Part shown: one piece after another, positions 51,683-60,111 of the stretch
Layout: each line of letters starts with the position of its first letter
How positions within the stretch are numbered: position 1 is the first letter of the stretch
Source: JAGNRR01 sp965230665
GTDB taxonomy: Bacteria; Bacteroidota; Bacteroidia; Chitinophagales; Chitinophagaceae
Length of the DNA stretch: 64,000 nucleotides
Assembly (NCBI GenBank): GCA_965230665.1
Contig: CBDDLM010000004.1
Coordinates: forward strand, 3,286,001-3,350,000
Direction: 5' to 3'
Position numbers and translations under genes: made by a program
The notes under the pieces: generated by a model
The model's input: only the letters and a program-made list of their open reading frames with translations
The model's database searches: none
Told to the model about the DNA's origin: nothing

Positions 51683-52291
51683 TTATTTTAATTTCAAATA
51701 CTTTTTTAAGGCACGAGCATTTTTTTTGTTGTAAGAAATATAATAACGTACCCCTCCAATACGTACAGGTTCTAAAACATAATTATCAGCTCCTAGTTGC
51801 AAATAAACTCTTAGCCCAACATCCGATTGAAAATCGAAGCGACCGGTATGAGAAGGTTTATTCGGATCTTGTCCTTTAAACGTATAAACCCTTGTTCTTT
51901 TTTGAGTTTCCCAAGGAATCGTTTCAGAATTTTTCAGAACAAACATTCTGCATTCAATATTATCACCTACATAAACTGGAAATGTCAATTCAAACGACTT
52001 TGACTTTTCTTTGAAATTTTGCTCCAAAGCTTGCTGCAATTTGGCGTCATCTGTTTGAAAAAATCTAAAGTCCTGTGAATACTGTTCTAGCTTTTTCTTA
52101 ACTGGAACGTTAGCTTTCTCTACCCAGAGCAAATTATAGTTCCCATCCACACAAGGCTCGGAAACCATTATGTCACTATCTGTTTTTTGTTGATTATTTC
52201 TGTTGGAATGATCTACTGCCATCTTTTTGCTACCTCCACAAGCAGCACACAGCAAACCAGCCAACAATACAAAAAGGCCAATTCTAGTCAT
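51683..52291 (-). CDS. Probable lipoprotein of unknown function
   Basis: A 202-residue protein with a hydrophobic leader and a probable lipidation Cys at residue 18 (LLCAACGGSKK); the -3 position is Cys rather than the usual Leu, so lipidation is likely but not certain. The mature part has a Ser/Asn/Lys-rich linker and then a beta-rich domain ending GADNYVLEPVRIGGVRYYISYNKKNARALKKYLKLK, which I shorten here to its recognisable core VRIGGVRYYISYNKK. I do not recognise the family. It shares the strand of the M12B protease gene, which lies 57 bases downstream. Confidence 0.7.
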   Translation of the reverse strand: MTRIGLFVLLAGLLCAACGGSKKMAVDHSNRNNQQKTDSDIMVSEPCVDGNYNLLWVEKANVPVKKKLEQYSQDFRFFQTDDAKLQQALEQNFKEKSKSFELTFPVYVGDNIECRMFVLKNSETIPWETQKRTRVYTFKGQDPNKPSHTGRFDFQSDVGLRVYLQLGADNYVLEPVRIGGVRYYISYNKKNARALKKYLKLK

Positions 52292-52343
52292 AGTCTGAAC
52301 TTAAAAATAAGACCTAAAGTTGTAATTGTTTACGTCTGTCCGA

Positions 52344-53288
52344 TTATTTAAAGTCTGTAATAATCGTAGAAAACGTTGCACGCTCCCTTTTCTTGCTCAC
52401 TACATGCCAGTTACCATTATAAAGCACTTCATAGGGAACAAGTTTTTCACCCACGGTTCTAAGTTTTACATGCATCTGAACATTAAAGTCATAGAGCAAT
52501 GTATTATAGCTAAGTGAGTAATTCCTTCTTACAATCGCTTGGTCTTGTATTCGAATCCATGTATTCAGGTAGTTTATAACATTATTCCTTGTGTATTTTT
52601 TCTTTGGTCTTGCCTTGAAAACATAACACCATTCACCGTTATACAACTCTTTTTTCAAACTGAAATTATATTGTTCTCTTCTGCCTTTTTCAAAAATGCC
52701 GACTTTACCTCCAACACCTGGCACTCCAGATATAGATGCACCTGGCTTAAATACGAGTTTTTTGAGCTGATTAATTCTTTTATTTTCCGAGGAGGATAAT
52801 TTTCCACCTACAATATCACTTTCATTGCATCGCTTTTCATCTATCATAAATAATTTATGATAGAATTGCGCCGTGGTGCGCCGTGGTATGTTTTTTCTGG
52901 TAAAATAGTTCTTTGAATATTTTTCATTTGAATTTCGCATGGTTCTACACTGACCGTCGTATACCTGCTTACTAATGCCATTGTAGTAAGAAACTTGTTT
53001 CCCTTTTTTATCAAAAAATTGTACATCATTGTATTGGGTACAACTCACAAGGCTTAGGCTCTTAAACGCTTTATAGAAAGTAGTGTCATTTTGCACGCGA
53101 TCTATAAAGGCATCTACATCAAACCCTTTATTCATATCAGCAATAACAACAGAGCTTAACAGAACGCCTTTGTAAACCTTAGTGGAGTCTTGAGCATAAA
53201 GACTTGTAGTTAGTACAAACATGAACAATAATAGCGCATTTTTTTTTCGTAGCTTTATGCAAAATTTATTTTTAAATGAAACGTGCAT
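52344..53288 (-). CDS. Exported protein of unknown function
   Basis: A 314-residue protein. The first 32 residues form a signal peptide with a basic n-region (KLRKKN), a hydrophobic core LLLFMFVLTT and a cleavage site near SLYAQ. The remainder is beta-rich and basic, with five Cys (SCTQYND, GQCRTM, KRCNESD, EWCYVF) that may form disulfides. No family is recognised. The only ATG that gives an intact signal peptide lies 13 bases inside the divergent M1 aminopeptidase gene, so the two starts overlap head to head. A shorter start would remove the basic n-region. Confidence 0.7.
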   Translation of the reverse strand: MHVSFKNKFCIKLRKKNALLLFMFVLTTSLYAQDSTKVYKGVLLSSVVIADMNKGFDVDAFIDRVQNDTTFYKAFKSLSLVSCTQYNDVQFFDKKGKQVSYYNGISKQVYDGQCRTMRNSNEKYSKNYFTRKNIPRRTTAQFYHKLFMIDEKRCNESDIVGGKLSSSENKRINQLKKLVFKPGASISGVPGVGGKVGIFEKGRREQYNFSLKKELYNGEWCYVFKARPKKKYTRNNVINYLNTWIRIQDQAIVRRNYSLSYNTLLYDFNVQMHVKLRTVGEKLVPYEVLYNGNWHVVSKKRERATFSTIITDFK

Positions 53289-55672
53289 TTCTAATTCTCT
53301 TATCTTTTGTTTGTATTAGTCAATCTTTTGCTGCTAGTATTCTAAGAAGTGATAGTATTGATATTAAACGGACAGTTATCCGTTGCGATATTACTGATTT
53401 TGTTACAAAGCAAATAAAAGGACATGCTAACATTTTAGTAGAGTCTAAAATTAATGGACAAACACAAGTAGTTTTTGACTTAGAGGGGCTTCAGGTTGAT
53501 AGCGTATTATGGAATGGCAACACCACTAGCTTTAGTCATACAGGTATGTACCTCAATATTACAGCACCAAGCGCTTTTAATCAAAATGATACCGCTATAC
53601 TGGATATCTATTACAATGGAAGTCCAATTCAGGATCCTACATGGGGAGGATATTACTATGTCGGCAATTATAGTTTTCAAATGGGCGTTGGTTTTAATGC
53701 TCAACCACATTCAGTGGGTCGTTTTTGGCATCCTTGTTTTGATAATTTTGTGGAACGAAGCCCCTACGAGTTCTACGTTACCACGGAACCAAATAAAATG
53801 GGCGTAACCAATGGTTTGTTTATAGATTCTTTTTTAAACGCAAATGGTGATATTGTTTGGCATTATAAATTAGACGAGGCGATCCCGAGCTATCTAGCTG
53901 CGGTTGCCGTAAGTGATTATGTATGGGTAAAAAAGTCTTTAAATGGAAACAACGGAACTACACCAGCATGGATTGCCGCTCCAGCAGTGGATACCAACAA
54001 GGTAAACGCCTCCTTTGCCAATTTACAATCTTCTTTTTCCATGCTCGAAAAGAATTTTGGCACACACTCGTTTCCTAAAGTCGGGTATACGTTAGTTCCC
54101 TTTTCAGCGGGTGCTATGGAACATGCTACTAACATACACATCGGTACAGCATTTATTGATGGTGGACTGACTTATGAAACATTAATCGCTCACGAATTAG
54201 CACACCATTGGTGGGGTGACTTAGTAACCTGTAGAACAGCTGGTGACATGTGGCTCAACGAAGGTTGGGCAAGCTACTCAGAACATTTACATCAGGAATT
54301 TACTTATGGAAATAACGCATATCAGGATGCCGTAAGAGCAAACCATTATTCAGTTCTAAATAGCGCTCATGTGCGCGATAATGGTTATAAAGCAATTTCA
54401 CCTATGGATAGCTTACATACATATGGCCCCACAGTCTATAACAAAGGGGCGGATGCAATACATACGCTACGAACCTATCTAGGTGATAGTCTTTTCTTTA
54501 ATGGGACAACCGCCTTTTTAAATGCTAATAAGTTTAGAGATATTAGTAGTACAGATCTGCGAGATTTTCTCACAACATATAGTGGCATAAATATGAATGA
54601 TTACTTTAATGATTGGATTTTCCAATCAGGGTTCCCACACTTCTCTATTGATTCATCTAATGTAATTAATAATGGGGGCACTTATGAGACCTCTGTATTT
54701 ATTCGACATAGAAAGCACCAAGCACCAAACTATTATAATAATGTTCCACTTACGGTAGGTTTTTATGATGCTCAATTTAATCGACAAGTTTATCGATTGA
54801 ATTTTACAGGTCGTTGTATGGAGTTAAAAGTAAATCTTGGCTTTAAACCTGAAATGATTGTTATCGATCCTGAAGAAAAAGTATCCGATGCTCTTACAGA
54901 AAATGAAGAAGTAATATCGGCTACGGGTTTAAAACTATTTAATGAAAGCAAAGTAAGAGTTTGGATAAAAAACATTAAAAATACTTCAGATTCTAGCTTG
55001 ATTCGAGTGGAACATAATTGGATAGCTCCCGACCGTTTTACCATGCCTCCGAGTAACGGATTTGTATTAAATGACAAACGTTATTGGACTGTACACGGAA
55101 TAAACTTAGATAATATGGAAGGCTTAATACAGTTCTTCTACGATGGAACCTCTAATGACAACTATATTGATAGTAGTTGGTTACAAAATTCAGAAGATAG
55201 TATCAGGCTATTTTATAGAGCAGATGCTGGTCAGAATTGGACACTTGCTAATGATAGTCTAAGAGCATTTAGTTTAACGGATAAAAGAGGTAGTGTTTAT
55301 CTTAAAGGGATCAAAGCAGGAGAATATTGCTTTGGAATTCAAAGAAGTAATTATTCCGATCCTTTAACAAGTGATCTCGCTACAGGTCCTTGTGGATTGG
55401 CCACAAACCTTTCTGAAGCACAAAAACCTAAAAACCAATTTAGTATTTATCCAAACCCTACTCAGTCTTATGTTATTATTTCATCGGATAAATACTTCGA
55501 AGGACAACTAAAATTGTTAGATGTTAATGGCAAATTGATCCTAAACCGTAATATTGAACTGAACGATCACTTAAGAAAAATTCAATTACCTGACCTTGTT
55601 CAAGGGGTCTATTTGTTGAATCTTTCGAATGCAAACACCACATTCAGTAAAAAAATAGTTGTTAAACGCTAA
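53276..55672 (+). CDS. Secreted M1-family aminopeptidase with T9SS tail
   Basis: A 798-residue exported zinc aminopeptidase with a signal peptide ending near SFAAS. An N-terminal beta domain spans about 25-190. The substrate-binding motif GAMEHATNI lies near 279 (the usual GAMEN), and the zinc site HELAHHWWGDLV begins at 306 with the third ligand Glu in NEGWASYSE. A tail of about 350 residues ends in a type A T9SS sorting domain (FSIYPNPTQ, LVQGVYLLNL). It probably trims peptides on the cell surface, complementing the M43 and M12B-like proteases. The start overlaps the divergent gene at 52344-53288. Confidence 0.93.
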   Translation: MKRAFLILLSFVCISQSFAASILRSDSIDIKRTVIRCDITDFVTKQIKGHANILVESKINGQTQVVFDLEGLQVDSVLWNGNTTSFSHTGMYLNITAPSAFNQNDTAILDIYYNGSPIQDPTWGGYYYVGNYSFQMGVGFNAQPHSVGRFWHPCFDNFVERSPYEFYVTTEPNKMGVTNGLFIDSFLNANGDIVWHYKLDEAIPSYLAAVAVSDYVWVKKSLNGNNGTTPAWIAAPAVDTNKVNASFANLQSSFSMLEKNFGTHSFPKVGYTLVPFSAGAMEHATNIHIGTAFIDGGLTYETLIAHELAHHWWGDLVTCRTAGDMWLNEGWASYSEHLHQEFTYGNNAYQDAVRANHYSVLNSAHVRDNGYKAISPMDSLHTYGPTVYNKGADAIHTLRTYLGDSLFFNGTTAFLNANKFRDISSTDLRDFLTTYSGINMNDYFNDWIFQSGFPHFSIDSSNVINNGGTYETSVFIRHRKHQAPNYYNNVPLTVGFYDAQFNRQVYRLNFTGRCMELKVNLGFKPEMIVIDPEEKVSDALTENEEVISATGLKLFNESKVRVWIKNIKNTSDSSLIRVEHNWIAPDRFTMPPSNGFVLNDKRYWTVHGINLDNMEGLIQFFYDGTSNDNYIDSSWLQNSEDSIRLFYRADAGQNWTLANDSLRAFSLTDKRGSVYLKGIKAGEYCFGIQRSNYSDPLTSDLATGPCGLATNLSEAQKPKNQFSIYPNPTQSYVIISSDKYFEGQLKLLDVNGKLILNRNIELNDHLRKIQLPDLVQGVYLLNLSNANTTFSKKIVVKR

Positions 55673-55714
55673 TATATATAGGGTTACCTCTTTCTTCGAT
55701 TTCTTCTAATATTC

Positions 55715-55750
55715 TTGCTCTGAATCCCTATACATAGGAGTTCAGAGCAA
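55715..55750. other. Long hairpin in an intergenic region
   Basis: TTGCTCTGAA pairs with TTCAGAGCAA, and inside these CCTAT pairs with ATAGG around a 2-base loop, with a 2-by-2 internal bulge. There is no clear T-run after it on either strand. It may be a weak terminator for the M1 gene, an mRNA stability element or a protein-binding palindrome. Confidence 0.5.
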
Positions 55751-55871
55751 TATTCGCTCTTAAACCTATACTCGAACCATCTTATTGTTAATCGTTAATA
55801 AGTGTTTATGTTAGTATCTAAATAATAAACTAACTTTAAACCTATAAGTCTTAGTTGCAAAACAGAGAGGT

Positions 55872-56498
55872 ATGAAACATTTAATATCAATACTGGTTTT
55901 ATTGCTGTTAGTAATTTCGGTAAATGGGCAACGTCTGTTTTCTGAAGGCGTTATTACTTACAATGTGCATATGGATGGAGGCAAAAAAGTAATTGGCAAA
56001 TATATTGTCTATGTAAAAGGCAGCTATATTAAGCGTGTCTTGAAGTTACAGAATGGGTATGAAAATAACACAATTTATAACGGTAAGGAAGGCACATCTG
56101 CTACACTAAAAGAAAGTCAAGGGGTCCGCTATGCACTTATGCTTACAAAAGACGAAGTAGAAGCTGCGAATAAGAAATTTGCTGGGGCTACTTATAATTT
56201 CAAGAAGAATAAAGAGACAATTGCTGGCTACAAAGCGGTTCGAGGAACAGTAAAGTATAAGAATGGAAAAACCGCCCAAATTGCCATAACTCATGATTTA
56301 AGAGCCGAAGACTTCCACTTGCTTACAATGTTCCCAAACTTGAATGGTATTCCTTTAGAATACAGCATGGATAATGGCACTTCTAGTATGCAATTTATTG
56401 CAGAAAGGGTTGATATAAGAAACGTAGGTTCTGAAGAGTTTGTAATTCCTAAGGATTATAAGATTGTAACAAAAAAAGAGTTGGAAGGCCAACGATAA
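55872..56498 (+). CDS. Exported DUF4412-like protein
   Basis: A 208-residue protein with a signal peptide ending near SVNGQ. The mature part is beta-rich with regular polar/hydrophobic alternation: EGVITYNVHMDGGKKVIGKYIVYVKG, TIYNGKEGTSATL, AGYKAVRGTVKYKNGKTAQIAI (each shortened here). This resembles DUF4412 and the lipocalin-like secreted proteins of Bacteroidota. Function is unknown. It precedes pth by 18 bases and may be co-transcribed with it. Confidence 0.72.
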   Translation: MKHLISILVLLLLVISVNGQRLFSEGVITYNVHMDGGKKVIGKYIVYVKGSYIKRVLKLQNGYENNTIYNGKEGTSATLKESQGVRYALMLTKDEVEAANKKFAGATYNFKKNKETIAGYKAVRGTVKYKNGKTAQIAITHDLRAEDFHLLTMFPNLNGIPLEYSMDNGTSSMQFIAERVDIRNVGSEEFVIPKDYKIVTKKELEGQR

Positions 56499-56516
56499 GC
56501 ACCTTATTTTCGCGAG

Positions 56517-57125
56517 GTGAAATTTCTAATAGTTGGTCTTGGTAACATTGGAGGTGAGTATAATGATACACGTCATAATATTGGTTTCGATATTTTAGAT
56601 CTGTTCGCCATAAAACATGATGCTAAATTCACTACAGAAAAACTAGGTGATGTATGTACGTTAAAATTTAAAGGACGTACTTTAATATTGCTTAAACCTA
56701 GTACGTTTATGAATTTAAGCGGTAAAGCAGTACATTATTGGTTGCAGAAAGAGAAAATCCCTATTGAGCGGCTCCTTATTATTACAGACGATATTGCCTT
56801 TCCATTAGAAACACAAAAAATAAAAAAAAGTGGAAGTGCTGGTGGACATAATGGGCTAAAAAGTGTTGAAGAAAGTTTAGGATCTCAACAATATGCTCGA
56901 TTGCGCTTTGGTGTTGGGAATAATTTTGGTAGAGGTCGTCAAGTAGAATACGTTTTGGGCAAATGGAATGATAAAGAAATTCCGTTTATTCAAAAGAAAG
57001 TTACACAAAGTATTGAGATTATTGAACACTTTGTAACAATAGGCTTAGAAAGAACAATGAACTACTTCAATAATAAGAAGACTAAGTTAGAAGATGATAA
57101 TCAAGAAAATAAAACAGATAAATAA
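56517..57125 (+). CDS. pth: Peptidyl-tRNA hydrolase
   Basis: A 202-residue enzyme that releases tRNA from stalled peptidyl-tRNA. The start is a GTG giving MKFLIVGLGNIGGEY. The catalytic His is in DTRHNIGF near residue 20. Further motifs are LLKPSTFMNLSGKAV near 61, IITDDIAFPL near 91 and GSAGGHNGLKSVEESL near 107, including the substrate-binding Asn and His. The C-terminus has a short Lys/Asp/Asn-rich tail beyond the conserved core. The FAH-family gene follows 14 bases later. Confidence 0.95.
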   Translation: MKFLIVGLGNIGGEYNDTRHNIGFDILDLFAIKHDAKFTTEKLGDVCTLKFKGRTLILLKPSTFMNLSGKAVHYWLQKEKIPIERLLIITDDIAFPLETQKIKKSGSAGGHNGLKSVEESLGSQQYARLRFGVGNNFGRGRQVEYVLGKWNDKEIPFIQKKVTQSIEIIEHFVTIGLERTMNYFNNKKTKLEDDNQENKTDK

Positions 57126-57139
57126 TAAGAACTAAGAAA

Positions 57140-57754
57140 ATGAAAATCATCTGTATCGGCCGAAATTATGTAGCACATGCTCAAGAACTAGGGAATGACG
57201 TTCCTCAGGAGCCTGTGGTATTTTTCAAACCTCAAACCGCTTTGTTGAAAGATAAAAAAGATTTTTACTACCCTGGTTTCTCAGAAGATATCCATTATGA
57301 AGGAGAATTGGTTTATAGAATTTGCAATAATGGTAAACATATCAAAAGAAAATTTACTAGAGACTTTTATAAAGAAGTTACCGTAGGTATAGACTTCACA
57401 GCCAGAGACATTCAAACGCAATTAAAAACCAAAGGTCTTCCTTGGGAGAAGGCAAAAGCATTTGACCAAAGCGCTGTCGTGGGAAATTTTGTTCCCATCG
57501 AGCAAGTTGCAGATGTTGAAGGACACCTTAAATACACCTTGGACAAAAATAACGAAACGGTTCAAAATGGTGACACTAGGTTCATGATGAATAATATAGA
57601 TGATATCATTGTATATGTATCTCAATTCTTCACCCTAAACATTGGTGATTTTATTTTTACTGGCACCCCCGCCGGAGTAGGGTCGATTAAAATTGGGGAT
57701 ACCTTTTTAGGCAAACTAGGTGATCATGAAGTCATGAAATGTTCAATTAAGTAA
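57140..57754 (+). CDS. Fumarylacetoacetate hydrolase-family protein
   Basis: A 204-residue metal-dependent hydrolase or isomerase. The N-terminus IICIGRNYVAHAQELGN and VVFFKPQTAL are family signatures. The divalent metal site is likely the Glu pair in IHYEGELVYRI plus Asp in TVGIDFTARDIQ. The C-terminal IFTGTPAGVGSIKIGD is conserved in the family (5-carboxymethyl-2-hydroxymuconate isomerase or acylpyruvase). It follows pth closely, but its substrate is not determined; acylpyruvate or fumarylacetoacetate analogues are usual. Confidence 0.9.
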   Translation: MKIICIGRNYVAHAQELGNDVPQEPVVFFKPQTALLKDKKDFYYPGFSEDIHYEGELVYRICNNGKHIKRKFTRDFYKEVTVGIDFTARDIQTQLKTKGLPWEKAKAFDQSAVVGNFVPIEQVADVEGHLKYTLDKNNETVQNGDTRFMMNNIDDIIVYVSQFFTLNIGDFIFTGTPAGVGSIKIGDTFLGKLGDHEVMKCSIK

Positions 57755-57874
57755 GGGGATCGTTTTATTCATTTATCATTCTTATTTTCGGATCGTGATC
57801 ATTTAGTATGACTCAATAATCCAGTTTTCAACAAATTTTAATAACTTAAACGAAGGGCTTCAGTAGTAAACCGC

Positions 57875-57882
57875 TACTTTTG
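57875..57882 (+). promoter_or_regulatory. -7 promoter element of the ALDH7-type gene
   Basis: TACTTTTG is a perfect TAnnTTTG, 18 bases before the ATG at 57901, and it overlaps the first codons of the longer frame, so it argues for the shorter start. Confidence 0.6.
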
Positions 57883-57900
57883 CCTGCAAATTTTATAAAG

Positions 57901-59427
57901 ATGCAAGCACTTCTTAAAAAGCTCAATTTAAAGAAAGTAAATAGCGGTACCTCTACGGGTAAAAAATGGTATAATGCTAAACACGAAATTTTGGATAGCT
58001 ACTCCCCTACAAATGGCAAATTAATTGCCTCTGCTTACTCCACACGCAAAGTAGATTATGATAGAATCATGGAAACTGCACAAAAAGGTTTTCAAGAATG
58101 GAGATCATGGCCTGCTCCTAAGCGAGGTGAAGTAGTGCGCCAACTTGGTGAAAAACTAAGAGAAAACAAAGCTGCCCTAGGCAAGCTTGTAAGCTATGAA
58201 ATGGGAAAAAGCTATCAGGAAGGACTTGGTGAAGTGCAGGAGATGATTGACATCTGTGATTTTGCTGTAGGCTTAAGCCGTCAGCTACACGGATTAACTA
58301 TGCATAGTGAACGTCCAGGTCATAGAATGTATGAACAGTATCACCCGTTGGGAATTGTAGGGATTATTTCTGCCTTTAACTTCCCTGTAGCTGTATGGTG
58401 CTGGAATACTGCTTTAGCTTGGGTTTGTGGAGATGTTTGTGTTTGGAAACCATCTGAAAAAACCCCACTTACTGCAATAGCTTGTCAATTATTGACCCAA
58501 GAAGTATTTAAGAAAAATGGAGTGCCGGAAGGTGTAAGTTGTTTAATTAATGGAGGCAGAGAAGTTGGAGAATGGTTGAGCAACGATAAACGTATTCCCT
58601 TAGTTTCAGCTACAGGAAGTACTCGAATGGGTAAAGCCGTAGGAGCCGCTGTAGGAGCTCGTTTAGGAAAAAGTTTATTAGAGTTGGGAGGTAATAACGC
58701 CATTATCATTACCGAAAATGCAGATCTGGATATGACAGTTGTTGGTGCTGTGTTTGGTGCCGTTGGAACAGGTGGTCAGCGTTGTACTTCTACCCGCAGA
58801 TTGATCATTCATGAAAAAGTTTATAATAAAGTAAAAAATGCATTGGTTGGTGCCTATAAACAAATAAAAATTGGTGATCCTTTAGATGAAAAGCACCATA
58901 TGGGACCATTAATTGACCAAGACGCCGTTCAACAATACTTAAACTCAATAGAGCAGGCTAAAGAGCAAGGTGGTAAGGTACTCGTAGAAGGTGGCGTTTT
59001 AAAGGGTAAAAAGTTTGCAGGTGGTTGTTATGTAAAACCTTGTATTATAGAAGCAAAGAATGAGATGGAAATTGTGCAGCACGAAACCTTTGCTCCTATT
59101 TTGTATATTATGAAGTATAAGACTTTAGATGAGGCCATCGAAATGCAAAATGGTGTTCCACAAGGACTTTCTTCTGCAATAATGACAAATAATCTTCGTC
59201 AAGCGGAGCGTTTCTTATCATGTGCTGGTAGCGACTGTGGTATAGCCAATGTGAATATTGGAACAAGTGGTGCTGAAATTGGAGGTGCTTTTGGTGGTGA
59301 GAAAGAAACAGGAGGAGGACGTGAAAGTGGTAGTGATGCCTGGAAAGTTTATATGCGCCGTCAAACAAATACGATAAACTACACTACAGAACTTCCACTA
59401 GCACAAGGAATTAAATTCGAATTTTAA
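57901..59427 (+). CDS. Aldehyde dehydrogenase, antiquitin (ALDH7) type
   Basis: A 508-residue NAD-dependent aldehyde dehydrogenase. The start is placed at the ATG encoding MQALLKKL. Substrate and cofactor motifs are GIVGIISAFNFPVAVWCWN near 152, VWKPSEKTPL near 181, the general-base Glu in LLELGGNNAI at residue 261 and the catalytic Cys in GGQRCTSTRR at 295. GGAFGGEKETGGGRESGSD near the end is the ALDH7 hallmark. Members oxidise alpha-aminoadipate semialdehyde in lysine breakdown. Other lysine-degradation genes are not in this window. A strong terminator follows. Confidence 0.95.
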   Translation: MQALLKKLNLKKVNSGTSTGKKWYNAKHEILDSYSPTNGKLIASAYSTRKVDYDRIMETAQKGFQEWRSWPAPKRGEVVRQLGEKLRENKAALGKLVSYEMGKSYQEGLGEVQEMIDICDFAVGLSRQLHGLTMHSERPGHRMYEQYHPLGIVGIISAFNFPVAVWCWNTALAWVCGDVCVWKPSEKTPLTAIACQLLTQEVFKKNGVPEGVSCLINGGREVGEWLSNDKRIPLVSATGSTRMGKAVGAAVGARLGKSLLELGGNNAIIITENADLDMTVVGAVFGAVGTGGQRCTSTRRLIIHEKVYNKVKNALVGAYKQIKIGDPLDEKHHMGPLIDQDAVQQYLNSIEQAKEQGGKVLVEGGVLKGKKFAGGCYVKPCIIEAKNEMEIVQHETFAPILYIMKYKTLDEAIEMQNGVPQGLSSAIMTNNLRQAERFLSCAGSDCGIANVNIGTSGAEIGGAFGGEKETGGGRESGSDAWKVYMRRQTNTINYTTELPLAQGIKFEF

Positions 59428-59450
59428 GAACAATTTCAACTAATTTTGTA

Positions 59451-59494
59451 GCCTTTGAAGTATTTGTATAATCAAATACTTCAAAGGCTTTTTT
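59451..59494 (+). terminator. Long intrinsic terminator after the ALDH7-type gene
   Basis: A perfect 16-base-pair stem, GCCTTTGAAGTATTTG and its complement, with a 6-base loop and six Ts. It lies 23 bases after the ALDH stop and 12 bases before the next gene. A TAATTTTG element ends just 2 bases before the stem. Confidence 0.92.
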
Positions 59495-59505
59495 AATAAA
59501 ACACT

Positions 59506-60057
59506 ATGGCATTAACCCCTTCGCAAAAAATTGAACTTGGTAGTAAAGCACCTTCTTTTACTTTATTAGATACAGTTAGTGGATCAAATTTGTCTTTAGA
59601 CAGTTTAAAAGGAGAACATGGTACGGTTATCATGTTTATCTGTAATCACTGCCCTTTTGTGATTCATGTAAACCCAACTATTGCTAAACTGGCAAAAGAA
59701 TACCCAACAAAGGGTATTCAGTTTATTGCAATAAGTAGTAATAATATTGAAACACATCCTCAAGACGCACCAGAACTCATGACCTTAGTCGCTGAAGAAG
59801 CAGACTACTCCTTCCCCTATCTTTACGATGAGACACAGGATGTAGCAAAGGCTTATGGCGCCGAATGCACCCCAGATATATACCTTTATGATTCAGATTT
59901 GAAGCTTTATTACCATGGACAACTAGATAGTTCTAGACCAGGTAATGGTATTCTGAGCGATGGAAACGATCTGGTACTCGCTATGAACAATATGCTTGTT
60001 GGCAAACCTACTACAGATCAAAAACCAAGCATTGGTTGCAATATCAAATGGAAATAA
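59506..60057 (+). CDS. Thioredoxin-fold redoxin family protein
   Basis: A 183-residue thioredoxin-like protein. The active site is CNHCPF with Cys at residues 46 and 49, after KGEHGTVIMFI; the fold continues through VNPTIAKLAKEYPTKGIQFIAISSNN and DIYLYDSDLKLYYHGQLD (shortened). It belongs to the AhpC/TSA redoxin group related to ResA/TlpA-like proteins, but has no signal peptide, so it is probably a cytoplasmic thiol-disulfide or peroxide-reducing protein. A strong terminator lies between it and the upstream ALDH gene, so it needs its own promoter, which is not obvious within the 12-base gap. Confidence 0.9.
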   Translation: MALTPSQKIELGSKAPSFTLLDTVSGSNLSLDSLKGEHGTVIMFICNHCPFVIHVNPTIAKLAKEYPTKGIQFIAISSNNIETHPQDAPELMTLVAEEADYSFPYLYDETQDVAKAYGAECTPDIYLYDSDLKLYYHGQLDSSRPGNGILSDGNDLVLAMNNMLVGKPTTDQKPSIGCNIKWK

Positions 60058-60085
60058 AAAGGGTAACAAAATTTTGCTACCCTTT
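60058..60085 (-). terminator. Terminator between convergent genes
   Basis: AAAGGGTA pairs with TACCCTTT, and inside them CAAAA pairs with TTTTG after a mismatch. On the minus strand it is followed by TTTATTT, so it mainly ends the 60112 gene, though it may also act on the plus strand. Confidence 0.75.
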
Positions 60086-60111
60086 ACTATTTACTAATTA
60101 ATTCTTCTTTA

